From IMG/VR virus record IMGVR_UViG_3300001282_000010, positions 1 through 59,234 of that record: 59,234 nucleotides of DNA. One strand, written 5' to 3'. A model generated the notes under the pieces. The model saw only the letters and a program-made list of their open reading frames with translations. It searched no databases and was not told the DNA's origin. Numbering within the stretch: the first letter of the stretch is position 1; each line of letters begins with the position of its first letter. Both the position numbers and the translations under genes were made by a program. Source of the stretch: a virus. This document shows, piece by piece, positions 36,874-44,184 of the stretch.

Positions 36874-37315
36874 ACCCATAGTCAAAGATCAGTTCTGGAT
36901 TTTGAAACAGGACGATCGCAAGGTCGGCAACATTGAAGCCACTGATGATGGCTTTGCAGTCAAGATCAACAACAAGATTACGCCATTCAAGACCATGGCC
37001 ATGATCCGTAAACAAGGCGATATTGAATTTGCTGCGGTAGGAAATCGACCGTCAAAGGAACCTGCCAGTTATCAGGTGCAGGGTTATCCATCCGGTTCAC
37101 GAGTGTACAATCCCATCTGGGATGTGCAGCACAAGTTGCCCCTGTACACCAAGAATAAAAAATCCAGATCCTGGTATGCTGCTGGCTGGTATCAGGTCAA
37201 ACAACGCAGAACATGGACTATTGAGCAGAGTCCCAAACTTATTACCTTGCAGCGTTATCAATACCAAGGTCCATTTTACACCAAAGAAGAAGCCAATGTC
37301 AAACCTCTTCCGTGA
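36857..37315 (+). CDS. Conserved phage protein of unknown function
   Basis: 152 residues, overlapping the exonuclease end by 17 bases. Strand-rich sequence with a conserved-looking segment YQVQGYPSGSRVYNPIWDVQHKLPLYTKNKKSRSWYAAGWYQV. No catalytic motif recognised. Confidence 0.68.
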   Translation: MNIVAKPIVKDQFWILKQDDRKVGNIEATDDGFAVKINNKITPFKTMAMIRKQGDIEFAAVGNRPSKEPASYQVQGYPSGSRVYNPIWDVQHKLPLYTKNKKSRSWYAAGWYQVKQRRTWTIEQSPKLITLQRYQYQGPFYTKEEANVKPLP

Positions 37316-37685
37316 TCAGGAAAAATTCATGAAGGCCTGCGACCAAACGGTCGCACAACACAACATGGCACAGTTCATGTTGTATAGAAATTTGATCGAA
37401 GAAGAATGCAAGGAACTAGCGCAGGCATGCGACACAGATGATGCAGTGGAAACACTGGACGCCTTGATTGATATCTTGGTTGTGACCATTGGTGCCATTC
37501 ACTCCATGGGTGCAGACGGTGAAGGTGCCTGGAAAGAAGTCATGGCCACAAACTTTGCCAAGATTGGTGAAGATGGCAAGGTGCGCAAGCGTGAAGATGG
37601 CAAGGTGTTGAAGCCAGTGGGCTGGGTCGCACCTAACTTGAAATCATTCCTAGAGCGAAAAGGCGCATTCAACAAGTTCTCTTAA
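37296..37685 (+). CDS. MazG-like NTP pyrophosphohydrolase
   Basis: 129 residues from ATG 37296, inside the end of the previous gene. RNLIEEECKELAQACDTDDAVETLDALIDILVVTIG is the EExxE...ExxD metal-binding helix pair of the all-alpha NTP pyrophosphatase fold; the tail TNFAKIGEDGKVRKREDGKVLKPVGWVAPNL is the phage/PRA-PH-like end. It probably removes pyrophosphate from (d)NTPs or alarmones. Confidence 0.85.
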   Translation: MSNLFRDQEKFMKACDQTVAQHNMAQFMLYRNLIEEECKELAQACDTDDAVETLDALIDILVVTIGAIHSMGADGEGAWKEVMATNFAKIGEDGKVRKREDGKVLKPVGWVAPNLKSFLERKGAFNKFS

Positions 37686-37894
37686 TGAGCATACATATAA
37701 ATCGATTTGTTGATTCAGTAAAAGCACACGAATCTCGCGGGCAAAAGGACTTTGTCATGAGCCTGCGAGATGCCAAGGATCTGCACAGTGACATAACCAA
37801 AATGTTGTTGGCAGTCACTGAACTGCAACGCCGACTGCTGGACACAAACAATTCACAGATCGTCAACGTGGAACTCTCGGGCAAAGACTTTTAA
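37685..37894 (+). CDS. Small helical protein of unknown function
   Basis: 69 residues, TAATG overlap with the MazG-like gene. Mostly one long helix (MSLRDAKDLHSDITKMLLAVTELQRRLLDT), possibly coiled coil. No function can be assigned. Confidence 0.65.
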   Translation: MSIHINRFVDSVKAHESRGQKDFVMSLRDAKDLHSDITKMLLAVTELQRRLLDTNNSQIVNVELSGKDF

Positions 37895-37936
37895 ACTACA
37901 TACATTTCTGATAAATAAATGTAGGAGTATTACTGC

Positions 37937-38233
37937 ATGAGTCGCCCAAAGCCAAAGGTGTTGATAGAAAACACCAACAAACAAACTTACAAATCTGAGC
38001 AAGTGTTGGCCAGCGAAGGTATCTGGGCGGTGTTTTTTGACAACTTGCCCATCAACCTAAAGACTTCTAATCTGCTGACTCAGTATCCTGGACCCAAGTA
38101 CAAAAAGGTCTCGTTTTCGAACCCGGGACACGCAATCAATCTTGCACGAAAATTGAATGTGCAATTTCGCACTGACAAGTTTTCAGTAGTGCTACTCAAG
38201 CAAGGGGACAAGATATACCCCGATGCTCGATAA
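37937..38233 (+). CDS. Conserved phage protein of unknown function
   Basis: 98 residues; GTAGGAG precedes the ATG by nine bases. The upstream gap holds GATAAATA (37911-37918) and a CTACAT/ATGTAG inverted repeat. The protein is strand-rich (GIWAVFFDNLPINLKTSN...YKKVSFSNPGHAINLARKLN). Function unknown. Confidence 0.65.
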   Translation: MSRPKPKVLIENTNKQTYKSEQVLASEGIWAVFFDNLPINLKTSNLLTQYPGPKYKKVSFSNPGHAINLARKLNVQFRTDKFSVVLLKQGDKIYPDAR

Positions 38234-38588
38234 ATCCCAACTCACCCAACAAATCTTACAAGGCTTGCCGACAGACGATTGCCCTGCGTTTGACGAAGCA
38301 TTTGCCGCCTGGTGGATGGATTCTCGCGACAGGGGCGGTATGCGATTAACCACAGCAGGTTATCAGGCCATTGCCACAATTGATATTGCGGCGTATGTGT
38401 TTGATATTCCAGTGAGCATGGCTCTGCTGCCACGACATCTGCTGCTGATGGATCGAAAGCTAGATTGCCCTTATTATCTCAGGACAGGAAAGAAACCGCA
38501 GATCACCTTGTTTGGCAGCGAGCAGGCGTTAATGCTGACCATGTATGGGGATTTGAACAGATTCATGCGGTATCTGGAACGCACCTAG
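38223..38588 (+). CDS. Conserved phage protein of unknown function
   Basis: 121 residues, overlapping the previous gene by 11 bases. FDEAFAAWWMDSRDRGGMRLTTAGYQAI and MDRKLDCPYYLR...ITLFGSEQALMLTMYGDLNRFMRYL are the recognisable blocks. No motif points to a function. Confidence 0.68.
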   Translation: MLDKSQLTQQILQGLPTDDCPAFDEAFAAWWMDSRDRGGMRLTTAGYQAIATIDIAAYVFDIPVSMALLPRHLLLMDRKLDCPYYLRTGKKPQITLFGSEQALMLTMYGDLNRFMRYLERT

Positions 38589-38591
38589 CGG

Positions 38592-38620
38592 TTGACCTTT
38601 ATTGCCCAAAATGCTATAAT
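38592..38620 (+). promoter_or_regulatory. Early-type promoter, repeat cassette copy 1
   Basis: TTGACC (38592-38597), 17-base spacer, TATAAT (38615-38620) with TGC before the -10. Spacer TTTATTGCCCAAAATGC is nearly the same as in copies at 38854, 39230 and 40411. Drives the small gene at 38648. Confidence 0.9.
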
Positions 38621-38647
38621 ATGGGCATACGCAAAAAGGAGCCGGAG

Positions 38648-38848
38648 ATGAACGAACGAATCGCAGAACTTTACGACCAGGCTATCATAATTGAAAATGG
38701 TGGAGATTATGTGTGTGGTGAATTGGATCCAGAAAAGTTCGCTAACCTGATTGTGGCTGAATGTGCCGAAATTGCACTAGTTGATGGACAAGCCACTGGC
38801 AACTTTGAGCTTTTCAACAAGATTTCAAGGCATTTTGGGGTGAAATAA
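38648..38848 (+). CDS. KFAELIV-family small protein, member 1
   Basis: 66 residues. The start is ATG 38648, preceded by [24 protein letters not shown], then [15 protein letters not shown], then ISRHFGVK, the three blocks shared by about nine small proteins in 38648-45274. The family is unknown to me functionally; helical content suggests a small dimer or protein-binding domain. Confidence 0.75.
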   Translation: MNERIAELYDQAIIIENGGDYVCGELDPEKFANLIVAECAEIALVDGQATGNFELFNKISRHFGVK

Positions 38849-38853
38849 TTCGG

Positions 38854-38882
38854 TTGACCATTATTGCCCGAAATGCTATAAT
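38854..38882 (+). promoter_or_regulatory. Early-type promoter, repeat cassette copy 2
   Basis: TTGACC, 17-base spacer (ATTATTGCCCGAAATGC), TATAAT at 38877-38882. The transcript would start at about the ATG of the GIY-YIG gene (38889), so that mRNA may be leaderless or use an internal start. Confidence 0.9.
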
Positions 38883-38888
38883 ACACGC

Positions 38889-39224
38889 ATGGAAGCAAAA
38901 AACATCACCCGTAAAAAGCGAACAGATCGTATGCATGCAATATACATGCTGCAATCTGGTGCTGATTTCTACATTGGCGTCACTGCCAAGACTGCCAGCA
39001 CAGTGAACCGAAGTGTGCAGACTCGTTTCAACAAGCACGTTTATCGCAGCAGAACTGAAGACAAGAGTTGGGCACTGTATGAGTGCATGCGCGAGCGCGG
39101 TGCAGACAGTTTCACAGTGGTGATTGTGGACGTGGTGCGCGGCAAGAGTGCTGCTCACGCTCTAGAGCGCGAACTCATACGTGAGCATCGACCCAACTTG
39201 AACAGCGATGTTCGTGGGTGCTGA
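38889..39224 (+). CDS. GIY-YIG endonuclease-like protein
   Basis: 111 residues. [18 protein letters not shown] gives the (G/A)IY-x10-YIG motif, followed by R46 and [15 protein letters not shown] with the catalytic Glu region. A free-standing GIY-YIG domain of this size is typical of phage homing or DNA-processing nucleases. A later in-frame ATG (38931, MHAIYM...) could be the real start because the promoter -10 ends only six bases before 38889. Confidence 0.85.
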   Translation: MEAKNITRKKRTDRMHAIYMLQSGADFYIGVTAKTASTVNRSVQTRFNKHVYRSRTEDKSWALYECMRERGADSFTVVIVDVVRGKSAAHALERELIREHRPNLNSDVRGC

Positions 39225-39229
39225 TCGGG

Positions 39230-39258
39230 TTGACCATTATTGCCCGAAATGCTATAAT
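39230..39258 (+). promoter_or_regulatory. Early-type promoter, repeat cassette copy 3
   Basis: TTGACC, 17-base spacer identical to copy 2, TATAAT at 39253-39258; drives the run of small genes from 39289. Confidence 0.9.
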
Positions 39259-39288
39259 ACACACATACACAGCAACAAGGAGCCATGA

Positions 39289-39474
39289 ATGAACGAACGA
39301 ATTAAAGAACTTAAAAAGCAGGGCAAAGAACCTTCAATTAAAAAGGTTAAAAAACGTATGAAAGAAACAAACAACGAAAGTTTTTATCAAGCCCGTGAAC
39401 AGATGCGTAACGAGGAATATGGTCCTTTGCCTCCTGGGTATTCTTCTTGGGGAATGTATTGGAAATCACTATGA
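39289..39474 (+). CDS. Small basic protein with MNERI start
   Basis: 61 residues, ribosome site AAGGAGCC. It shares only the MNERIKEL start with the KFAELIV family, then becomes Lys-rich (KKQGKEPSIKKVKKRMKETNNE) and ends PLPPGYSSWGMYWKSL. It could be a family fusion in which the N terminus was kept. Function unknown. Confidence 0.65.
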   Translation: MNERIKELKKQGKEPSIKKVKKRMKETNNESFYQAREQMRNEEYGPLPPGYSSWGMYWKSL

Positions 39475-39689
39475 ACGAACAATTTATGAAACTATTGGAC
39501 CAGGCTCGTGAATTAGCCGATGAAGTGTTTGATTATGACGGCTCAGATTACGCTGAGATTGTTCAAGAAAAGTTCGCCGAACTGATTGTGCAGAAATGTG
39601 CTGACATAGGTGCGCTCAAGGCTGACGGCAATTATGAAGTTTATAACAGCATTGTGGAATACTTTGGTATGCAGGAGCCCGAAGAATGA
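39471..39689 (+). CDS. KFAELIV-family small protein, member 2
   Basis: 72 residues from ATG 39471 (ATGA overlap). MNEQFMKLLDQA, EKFAELIVQKCADIG, and a final VEYFGMQEPEE, where the usual HFGVE is altered. Confidence 0.75.
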   Translation: MNEQFMKLLDQARELADEVFDYDGSDYAEIVQEKFAELIVQKCADIGALKADGNYEVYNSIVEYFGMQEPEE

Positions 39690-39904
39690 AAAACAAATTA
39701 AATGAACTCAGACTGGATGCTGGTATTGCCCGTATCGAAAACCAAAAATGGTTATGTGTGTTGGACAAAGAAACTGGCATGATGGTTGACCCCTTGATTG
39801 GTTTGGAAAAGTTTGCCGAACTGATTGTGCGGGAATGTGCGTTGCAATGCAATCACAATGATGACATGGATCGTATTCTAGAACATTTTGGAGTTGAACA
39901 ATGA
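39686..39904 (+). CDS. KFAELIV-family small protein, member 3
   Basis: 72 residues, ATGA overlap. The start is changed to MKNKLNELRLDAG, but EKFAELIVRECALQC and ILEHFGVEQ are typical. The middle VLDKETGMMVDPLIGL differs from other members. Confidence 0.75.
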   Translation: MKNKLNELRLDAGIARIENQKWLCVLDKETGMMVDPLIGLEKFAELIVRECALQCNHNDDMDRILEHFGVEQ

Positions 39905-40236
39905 AAAAAGCCCTTGCGTTATTGATGTGTGGTTTACTGTGTGTGGGTGTACCGGCCCAGACCTGGGATTTTAACAATTCCGGCAGCAGAATATTTGACA
40001 TGAGCAAGAATCAAACAGAAAAGACCGTGGTCACTGTGCGATACGTTCCTGCAGCCAAACTACTGGAGGCATGCAATGCACAAAGTCGTGAGTTTGGGTT
40101 CAACGGTTTTCCGGGTGGTGCCCTGGCCTGCTCCTGGAACTGGCCCGATCGCTGCTACATAATCCTGCCGGAAAAAGTAGACATGCGAACAGTGGGCCAT
40201 GAGTTCTTGCATTGCCTACAAGGCCAGTGGCATTGA
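39901..40236 (+). CDS. Secreted HExxH-motif protein
   Basis: 111 residues. MKKALALLMCGLLCVGVPAQ is a signal peptide, with a Cys (LLCVG) that might also fit a lipoprotein box. The C terminus has TVGHEFLHCLQGQWH, a zinc-peptidase-like HExxH with a further His. Other Cys (ACNAQ, ALACSW, RCYIIL) suggest periplasmic disulfides. A phage-made periplasmic metalloprotease-like protein could act on host envelope proteins; small size makes activity uncertain. Confidence 0.7.
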   Translation: MKKALALLMCGLLCVGVPAQTWDFNNSGSRIFDMSKNQTEKTVVTVRYVPAAKLLEACNAQSREFGFNGFPGGALACSWNWPDRCYIILPEKVDMRTVGHEFLHCLQGQWH

Positions 40237-40241
40237 TAATC

Positions 40242-40409
40242 ATGTGGGTGCTGTTGGTCATAACCATCATGGCACAAGGGGAACAGCCTGCCCAATTTAG
40301 CAGTGCCATCTACGCTGGTCAGGCCGCTTGTGAACGGGCCAAAATCCAGGCCCAGCGGCGACCAGCTACTGTGGGCTATTGCTCGTTTGAAGCCACGAGA
40401 AAATCCTAG
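40242..40409 (+). CDS. Small exported protein
   Basis: 55 residues from ATG 40242. MWVLLVITIMAQG is a short hydrophobic export signal; the rest AIYAGQAACERAKIQAQRRPATVGYCSFEA has two Cys that could pair. Function unknown; it follows the secreted HExxH protein. Confidence 0.55.
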   Translation: MWVLLVITIMAQGEQPAQFSSAIYAGQAACERAKIQAQRRPATVGYCSFEATRKS

Positions 40410-40410
40410 G

Positions 40411-40439
40411 TTGACCTTTATTGCCCGAAATGCTATAAT
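40411..40439 (+). promoter_or_regulatory. Early-type promoter, repeat cassette copy 4
   Basis: TTGACC, 17-base spacer (TTTATTGCCCGAAATGC), TATAAT at 40434-40439; upstream of the gene at 40466 with AAGGAGC ribosome site. Confidence 0.9.
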
Positions 40440-40465
40440 ACATACATAGCAGCAAGGAGCACAAC

Positions 40466-40648
40466 ATGGCGTACAATTCACCCAAATTTGACAAAGACGC
40501 ACACTATGCTTCCAAGTCAACAAAAGAACTGGAGCAGTTGATTAAGTTCTGGGAAGAGTCTATTGCCAAACATGGCAGCAACACTGCCATCAACGAACTG
40601 CACATTGTTAAAATGAAACTGGCCGAGCGTATTGGCAAGAAAGAGTAA
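40466..40648 (+). CDS. Small helical protein
   Basis: 60 residues with its own promoter and a good ribosome site. Sequence KSTKELEQLIKFWEESIAKHGSNTAINELHIVKMKLAERIG forms two helices, a likely helical hairpin. Function unknown. Confidence 0.68.
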   Translation: MAYNSPKFDKDAHYASKSTKELEQLIKFWEESIAKHGSNTAINELHIVKMKLAERIGKKE

Positions 40649-40658
40649 GGAGCACTAC

Positions 40659-40865
40659 ATGATGGTTATGGTAGCAAAAACAACAGACGGACGATTTGTA
40701 GAAGTCGTGCGGGTTGCTGAAACTGTGGCCTTCAGTACTGAGCCCGACTGGGTGATGATATGCATGGACTGGCAACAATCTGAACGCAGAAAGAGCCAGT
40801 TCAGATGGGTGCCTGCCAGCACCAGATTTGAATGGGTACGTGAATTTGTAGGAGAAGCAGAATGA
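40659..40865 (+). CDS. Small protein of unknown function
   Basis: 68 residues from ATG 40659, six bases after AAGGAG; the longer frame from TTG 40632 has no ribosome site. Sequence MMVMVAKTTDGRFVEVVRVAETVAFSTEPDWVMICMDW is strand-rich with many Met and Trp. No motif recognised. Confidence 0.62.
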   Translation: MMVMVAKTTDGRFVEVVRVAETVAFSTEPDWVMICMDWQQSERRKSQFRWVPASTRFEWVREFVGEAE

Positions 40866-41092
40866 ACGAACAAATTGGAAAACTTATCTCTGAGGCTATT
40901 AAGGCAATTCCCGACCATGTAGACTTTGATTTGCCTAAAGAGTTTACTGAAAAGTTCGCCGAGTTGATTGTGAGAGAATGTGCTCGATCCATTGAGAAAA
41001 CAATTGAAACTAATTGTGATACTGATAGTGAAAAGATGGGTTGTGAATTTGCTATTACAGATTTGTTGAAACATTTCGGAGTTGAACGATGA
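40862..41092 (+). CDS. KFAELIV-family small protein, member 4
   Basis: 76 residues, ATGA overlap. MNEQIGKLISEAIKAI, EKFAELIVRECARSIEK, ITDLLKHFGVER: a full-length, typical member. Confidence 0.78.
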   Translation: MNEQIGKLISEAIKAIPDHVDFDLPKEFTEKFAELIVRECARSIEKTIETNCDTDSEKMGCEFAITDLLKHFGVER

Positions 41093-41274
41093 ACTGTATT
41101 AACTGTGGTAAACCCCACAACGGACATTTCATCATGTTGCTGGGCGTGTTCAAACTCTGTCGGCAATGTGAAACAACAGGCACACAGAACGAGAACATGT
41201 TGAAGCAAGGGATTGTGGTTGAGTCAGTGGATCGAAAAACTGGCCAACTGGTCAAGCAAACATTTCGGAGTTGA
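41089..41274 (+). CDS. Small zinc-ribbon-like protein
   Basis: 61 residues. CINCGKPHNGHF and LCRQCETTG give a CxxC...CxxC arrangement that probably binds zinc. The short basic tail SVDRKTGQLVKQTFRS could contact nucleic acid. Role unknown. Confidence 0.65.
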   Translation: MNCINCGKPHNGHFIMLLGVFKLCRQCETTGTQNENMLKQGIVVESVDRKTGQLVKQTFRS

Positions 41275-41484
41275 TGTATAAACCAACGAATTGATCAACT
41301 GTGGGCACAGGCCCTGGATGCAGCAGTGCCTGAAACATACACCCGGCTGAGTCACAGCCAGGTGCTCAAAATCAAACAGGTGTTCGCTGACATGATTGTG
41401 CGGGAATGTGCTGAAGTTGTTTATTCCCGTTCAGGTCATGCTACCCCTCAAGATTTGTATGAACATTTCGGAGTTGAAGAATGA
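41275..41484 (+). pseudogene. Decayed KFAELIV-family copy without a usable start
   Basis: The frame reads CINQRIDQLWAQALDAA ... VFADMIVRECAEVVYSRSG ... YEHFGVEE, clearly the family. The expected MNERIDQL start is replaced: ATG at 41274 is followed by a changed stretch that puts it in another frame and stops after six codons. The first canonical in-frame start is a GTG near 41326. Either a decayed copy or one that starts internally. Confidence 0.65.
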
Positions 41485-41600
41485 AAGTATATTTTAACAA
41501 ACGACTTATTGTGGTTGAATCGAATGTGACATGGGCACTGCCTTACTGGAAGGCACGCAAGGCAACAAATTCAACTGCTATCACTTGGGAGATTCTATGA
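41481..41600 (+). CDS. Small protein, 39 residues
   Basis: MKVYFNKRLIVVESNVTWALPYWKARK... Its start overlaps the upstream stop (ATGA) and its stop overlaps the next ATG in the same way, so it fits the run of translationally coupled genes. Function unknown. Confidence 0.55.
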   Translation: MKVYFNKRLIVVESNVTWALPYWKARKATNSTAITWEIL

Positions 41601-41830
41601 ACGAACGAATTCAAAAACTTGCTGAACAGGCTACATCTATTCAAGGCCCCACTCCTTACAATCCACTTACCTTTGAAGTGTTTGATAAAGAAAAGTTCGC
41701 CAAGTTGATTGTGCAAGAATGTCTAGCACAGGTTGATAAAGTAGATGAAGTGTGCGAGGATGATGCAGAAAAACTAGGTATATCTTGGGTCGGCTATGCA
41801 ATTGCAAAACATTTTGGAGTCGAAGGATGA
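41597..41830 (+). CDS. KFAELIV-family small protein, member 5
   Basis: 77 residues from ATG 41597. MNERIQKLAEQATSI, KEKFAKLIVQECLAQVDK, IAKHFGVEG; typical. Confidence 0.78.
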   Translation: MNERIQKLAEQATSIQGPTPYNPLTFEVFDKEKFAKLIVQECLAQVDKVDEVCEDDAEKLGISWVGYAIAKHFGVEG

Positions 41831-42054
41831 ACGAACGAATTAGAGAACTTGAACTTCAGGCTGCTGACGGCACTGTCGATCCTAATGGACCATTTACAGC
41901 GGAAGAATTCAACAACTTTACAAAAAAGTTCGCTGAGTTGATTGTGCAGGAATGTTTGGAACAAATCCATATACAGTCAAGAGGTCGATGCGGTGATTAT
42001 CATGGTGAATGGTATGAATCTGATATTTTAAAACATTTCGGAGTTGGAGAATGA
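41827..42054 (+). CDS. KFAELIV-family small protein, member 6
   Basis: 75 residues from ATG 41827. MNERIRELELQAA, KKFAELIVQECLEQIH, ILKHFGVGE; typical. Confidence 0.78.
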   Translation: MNERIRELELQAADGTVDPNGPFTAEEFNNFTKKFAELIVQECLEQIHIQSRGRCGDYHGEWYESDILKHFGVGE

Positions 42055-42170
42055 CCCCAATTGAATATCTACAATCTCTTATTACAGGGATGGAAATAGA
42101 ATCAGAGATTCCAGTGCAATTATCGGAATTGAAATTTCTAATGGCTCTTATTAAGGCAAATGAAGAATGA
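42051..42170 (+). CDS. Small protein, 39 residues
   Basis: MTPIEYLQSLITGMEIESEIPVQ..., acidic and helical, with ATGA overlaps at both ends. No relation to the flanking family is visible. Confidence 0.55.
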   Translation: MTPIEYLQSLITGMEIESEIPVQLSELKFLMALIKANEE

Positions 42171-42472
42171 ATGAAAGAATTACTCAACTTGCTGTAGAGG
42201 CTGGTATCAATGTCATTCCTCGGAGACCGTATATTGACGAGGAGCCTGATGGCTATTTAGAAAGCGATAACGACTTTGTTTCGAACAACTATGAAGTCGC
42301 TGTAAAATTGCTAGAAGGCGATTTACTGAAAAAGTTTGCCGAGTTGATTATTGATGATGTAATGAACGAAGTATTTGTTGTGTATCCTGGCGGCAAGCAC
42401 GGTAGTGATGTTAAATATCAAAACATTACAGCAAGACAATGGATTAATCAAGTATTCGGAGTTGAACAATGA
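42167..42472 (+). CDS. KFAELIV-family small protein, member 7 (enlarged)
   Basis: 101 residues, the longest member. MNERITQLAVEAGINVI, an acidic insert, KKFAELIIDDVMNEV where the usual (R/Q)EC is lost, then INQVFGVEQ. The loss of the conserved Cys marks it as divergent. Confidence 0.72.
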   Translation: MNERITQLAVEAGINVIPRRPYIDEEPDGYLESDNDFVSNNYEVAVKLLEGDLLKKFAELIIDDVMNEVFVVYPGGKHGSDVKYQNITARQWINQVFGVEQ

Positions 42473-42486
42473 ACGAACAAATTTGA
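42469..42486 (+). pseudogene. Remnant of a KFAELIV-family start (MNEQI-stop)
   Basis: After the previous gene's ATGA overlap the DNA reads ATGAACGAACAAATTTGA: the family start MNEQI followed by a stop. The body has been lost and the next gene begins 12 bases later. A likely deletion scar. Confidence 0.6.
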
Positions 42487-42497
42487 GAAGTTGACAA

Positions 42498-42722
42498 GTG
42501 AAGAAATACATCTGTTGTATATTGATACTGATTGCGGTTTCGCCCAGCCCGGCTTACAAAACTCAACGGGTGTGTGAAACCAGCGAGGCTTCTTCAAAAG
42601 CACCTGCCAAAAAAACATGCAAAACAGTATTGGTCATGACAGAGGCACAGAAAAAAGCAGTTGAAGAAGAAAAAGCCCGACGAGAAAAGAAACCTGCAAA
42701 AAAAGAACAACCTAAACATTAA
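42498..42722 (+). CDS. Small exported Lys-rich protein
   Basis: 74 residues from GTG 42498. MKKYICCILILIAVSPSPAY is a signal peptide; two Cys (VCETS, KTCKTV) may pair; the C terminus is a charged helix ending in KKPAKKEQPKH. Possibly periplasmic. Function unknown. Confidence 0.65.
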   Translation: MKKYICCILILIAVSPSPAYKTQRVCETSEASSKAPAKKTCKTVLVMTEAQKKAVEEEKARREKKPAKKEQPKH

Positions 42723-42734
42723 GAGACTACAAGA

Positions 42735-43283
42735 ATGACAACCTGGATCACAAGTGATCTCCACTGGGGACACAAGAACATAATGAAATTTTGCCCTGAG
42801 TCACGGGCACGGTTTCGTAACGATGTGGCCTACATGAACGAGGCCATGATTCGAGAATGGAACGACTTGATTGGCGCAGACGACACTGTGTACATTCTGG
42901 GTGACGTGGCATTCTTGCCTGCGGAAAAAGCCGTGGCAACTGTGCGTCGACTGAATGGAGTCAAGATTCTGGTTGAAGGCAACCACGACCGCAAGCTGTT
43001 GCAAGATCAGGATTTCCGTGACTGCTTTGCACAGATACACAAGTACCTGGATGCACAGTTCAACGAAACCAAGGTAGTGATGTTTCATTATCCCATAGCA
43101 GAGTGGGATCAGATGCATCGCGGTGCTGTTCATTTTCACGGACACTTGCACGGTGGCACCAGCAGCCTGGAAAATTATCGTGCGTTGGACGTGGGCATGG
43201 ATGCCACTGGCGCAATTGCTATCACCATGGAACGTGCTATTGCACAAGCCCTAAAAGGCAAGATCAAGGGTCATCATGTTTAG
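42735..43283 (+). CDS. Calcineurin-like metallophosphoesterase
   Basis: 182 residues. Metal-site motifs: TSDLHWGH (D8, H10), YILGDVAF (GD), EGNHDRK (GNHD), MFHYPI and HFHGHLHGG. The full set places it in the metallophosphoesterase superfamily. Start of the RNA repair trio: it overlaps the ligase gene by eight bases, so it might process RNA ends such as 2',3'-cyclic phosphates (inference). Confidence 0.9.
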   Translation: MTTWITSDLHWGHKNIMKFCPESRARFRNDVAYMNEAMIREWNDLIGADDTVYILGDVAFLPAEKAVATVRRLNGVKILVEGNHDRKLLQDQDFRDCFAQIHKYLDAQFNETKVVMFHYPIAEWDQMHRGAVHFHGHLHGGTSSLENYRALDVGMDATGAIAITMERAIAQALKGKIKGHHV

Positions 43284-44184
43284 AGAAAAACTAAAACAGT
43301 ATGTGGAATCATCCAATCTGGTGAACCGCCGAGAATGTGGCGATGGTATCTACGTGCTCAAGTACAAGAAGAAAGTGTTCTACGACAGCCTCTGGGACGA
43401 ATACATTGCCGAATGTCGTGGAAGCATTGTGGATCGTGACTTCAACTTGGTTGCTTATCCATTCACCAAGATCTACAACTACGGCATTGAAAAGTCTGCA
43501 CCTGTGCTGGCTGACAATGTTCATGTGACTGCTTATCGCAAGGTCAACGGTTTCATGGTGGCTTGCACATGGTATCGGGATGATGTACTGATCAGCACAA
43601 CTGGTAGCACTGACAGTCCTTATGTTGACATGGCACGTGAAATGATTGGTGACAACATAGATCGTTATCGTGCCACTTGCAAGCAGTATGAAGGCCACAC
43701 ATTTATGTTTGAATGTGTTCATGAAAGTGATCCACACATTGTTCCTGAGCAGCCAGGCATGTACTTGTTGGGCATGCGCAAGAACGAATGGTGCAGTCCA
43801 ATTGAGGCCAATGCTGCAATCATGATGCTGTTGCAAAATGCGTTTCGCACACGCATTGTGCAGTCGTTTTACACTTCAATGGGTCAACTATTGCAAGAAG
43901 TCAAGACTGTCAAGCACGAAGGTTTTGTTTTCTATACCGATGAAGGTAATGTGAGTTCCAAGTTGAAGTCACCCTACTACCTGACTGCCAAGTGGGTGGC
44001 ACGTAACCCAAGAACTGACAAGTTGTTGACTCAACAGTTTCGAGAACAGATTGACGAGGAATACTACCCGCTGTTGGATCACATACGCAACAACATCGAC
44101 ACTTATACTGTGATGGACGAACAGGCTCGCTTGGCCTGGGTTAGAAACTATCTGGAGGCAGGATGCCAAAATGTTATCAAATGA
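43276..44184 (+). CDS. RNA ligase (nucleotidyltransferase superfamily)
   Basis: 302 residues. Motif I AYRKVNGFM has the lysine nucleophile K89 (KxxG); motif III-like FMFECVHESD; motif IV EGFVFYTDEG; motif V SKLKSPYYLTAKW. T4 Rnl1 is 374 residues, so this is a shorter ligase, with a C-terminal helical tail. With the adjacent kinase it should reseal broken tRNA, as Rnl1/Pnk do in T4 against anticodon nucleases. Confidence 0.88.
   Translation: MFREKLKQYVESSNLVNRRECGDGIYVLKYKKKVFYDSLWDEYIAECRGSIVDRDFNLVAYPFTKIYNYGIEKSAPVLADNVHVTAYRKVNGFMVACTWYRDDVLISTTGSTDSPYVDMAREMIGDNIDRYRATCKQYEGHTFMFECVHESDPHIVPEQPGMYLLGMRKNEWCSPIEANAAIMMLLQNAFRTRIVQSFYTSMGQLLQEVKTVKHEGFVFYTDEGNVSSKLKSPYYLTAKWVARNPRTDKLLTQQFREQIDEEYYPLLDHIRNNIDTYTVMDEQARLAWVRNYLEAGCQNVIK

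Noticed and set aside
38592-39258. CRISPR array from repeated promoter cassettes
   Set aside because: The repeats are sigma70 promoters spaced by genes of different sizes, not regular repeat-spacer units.
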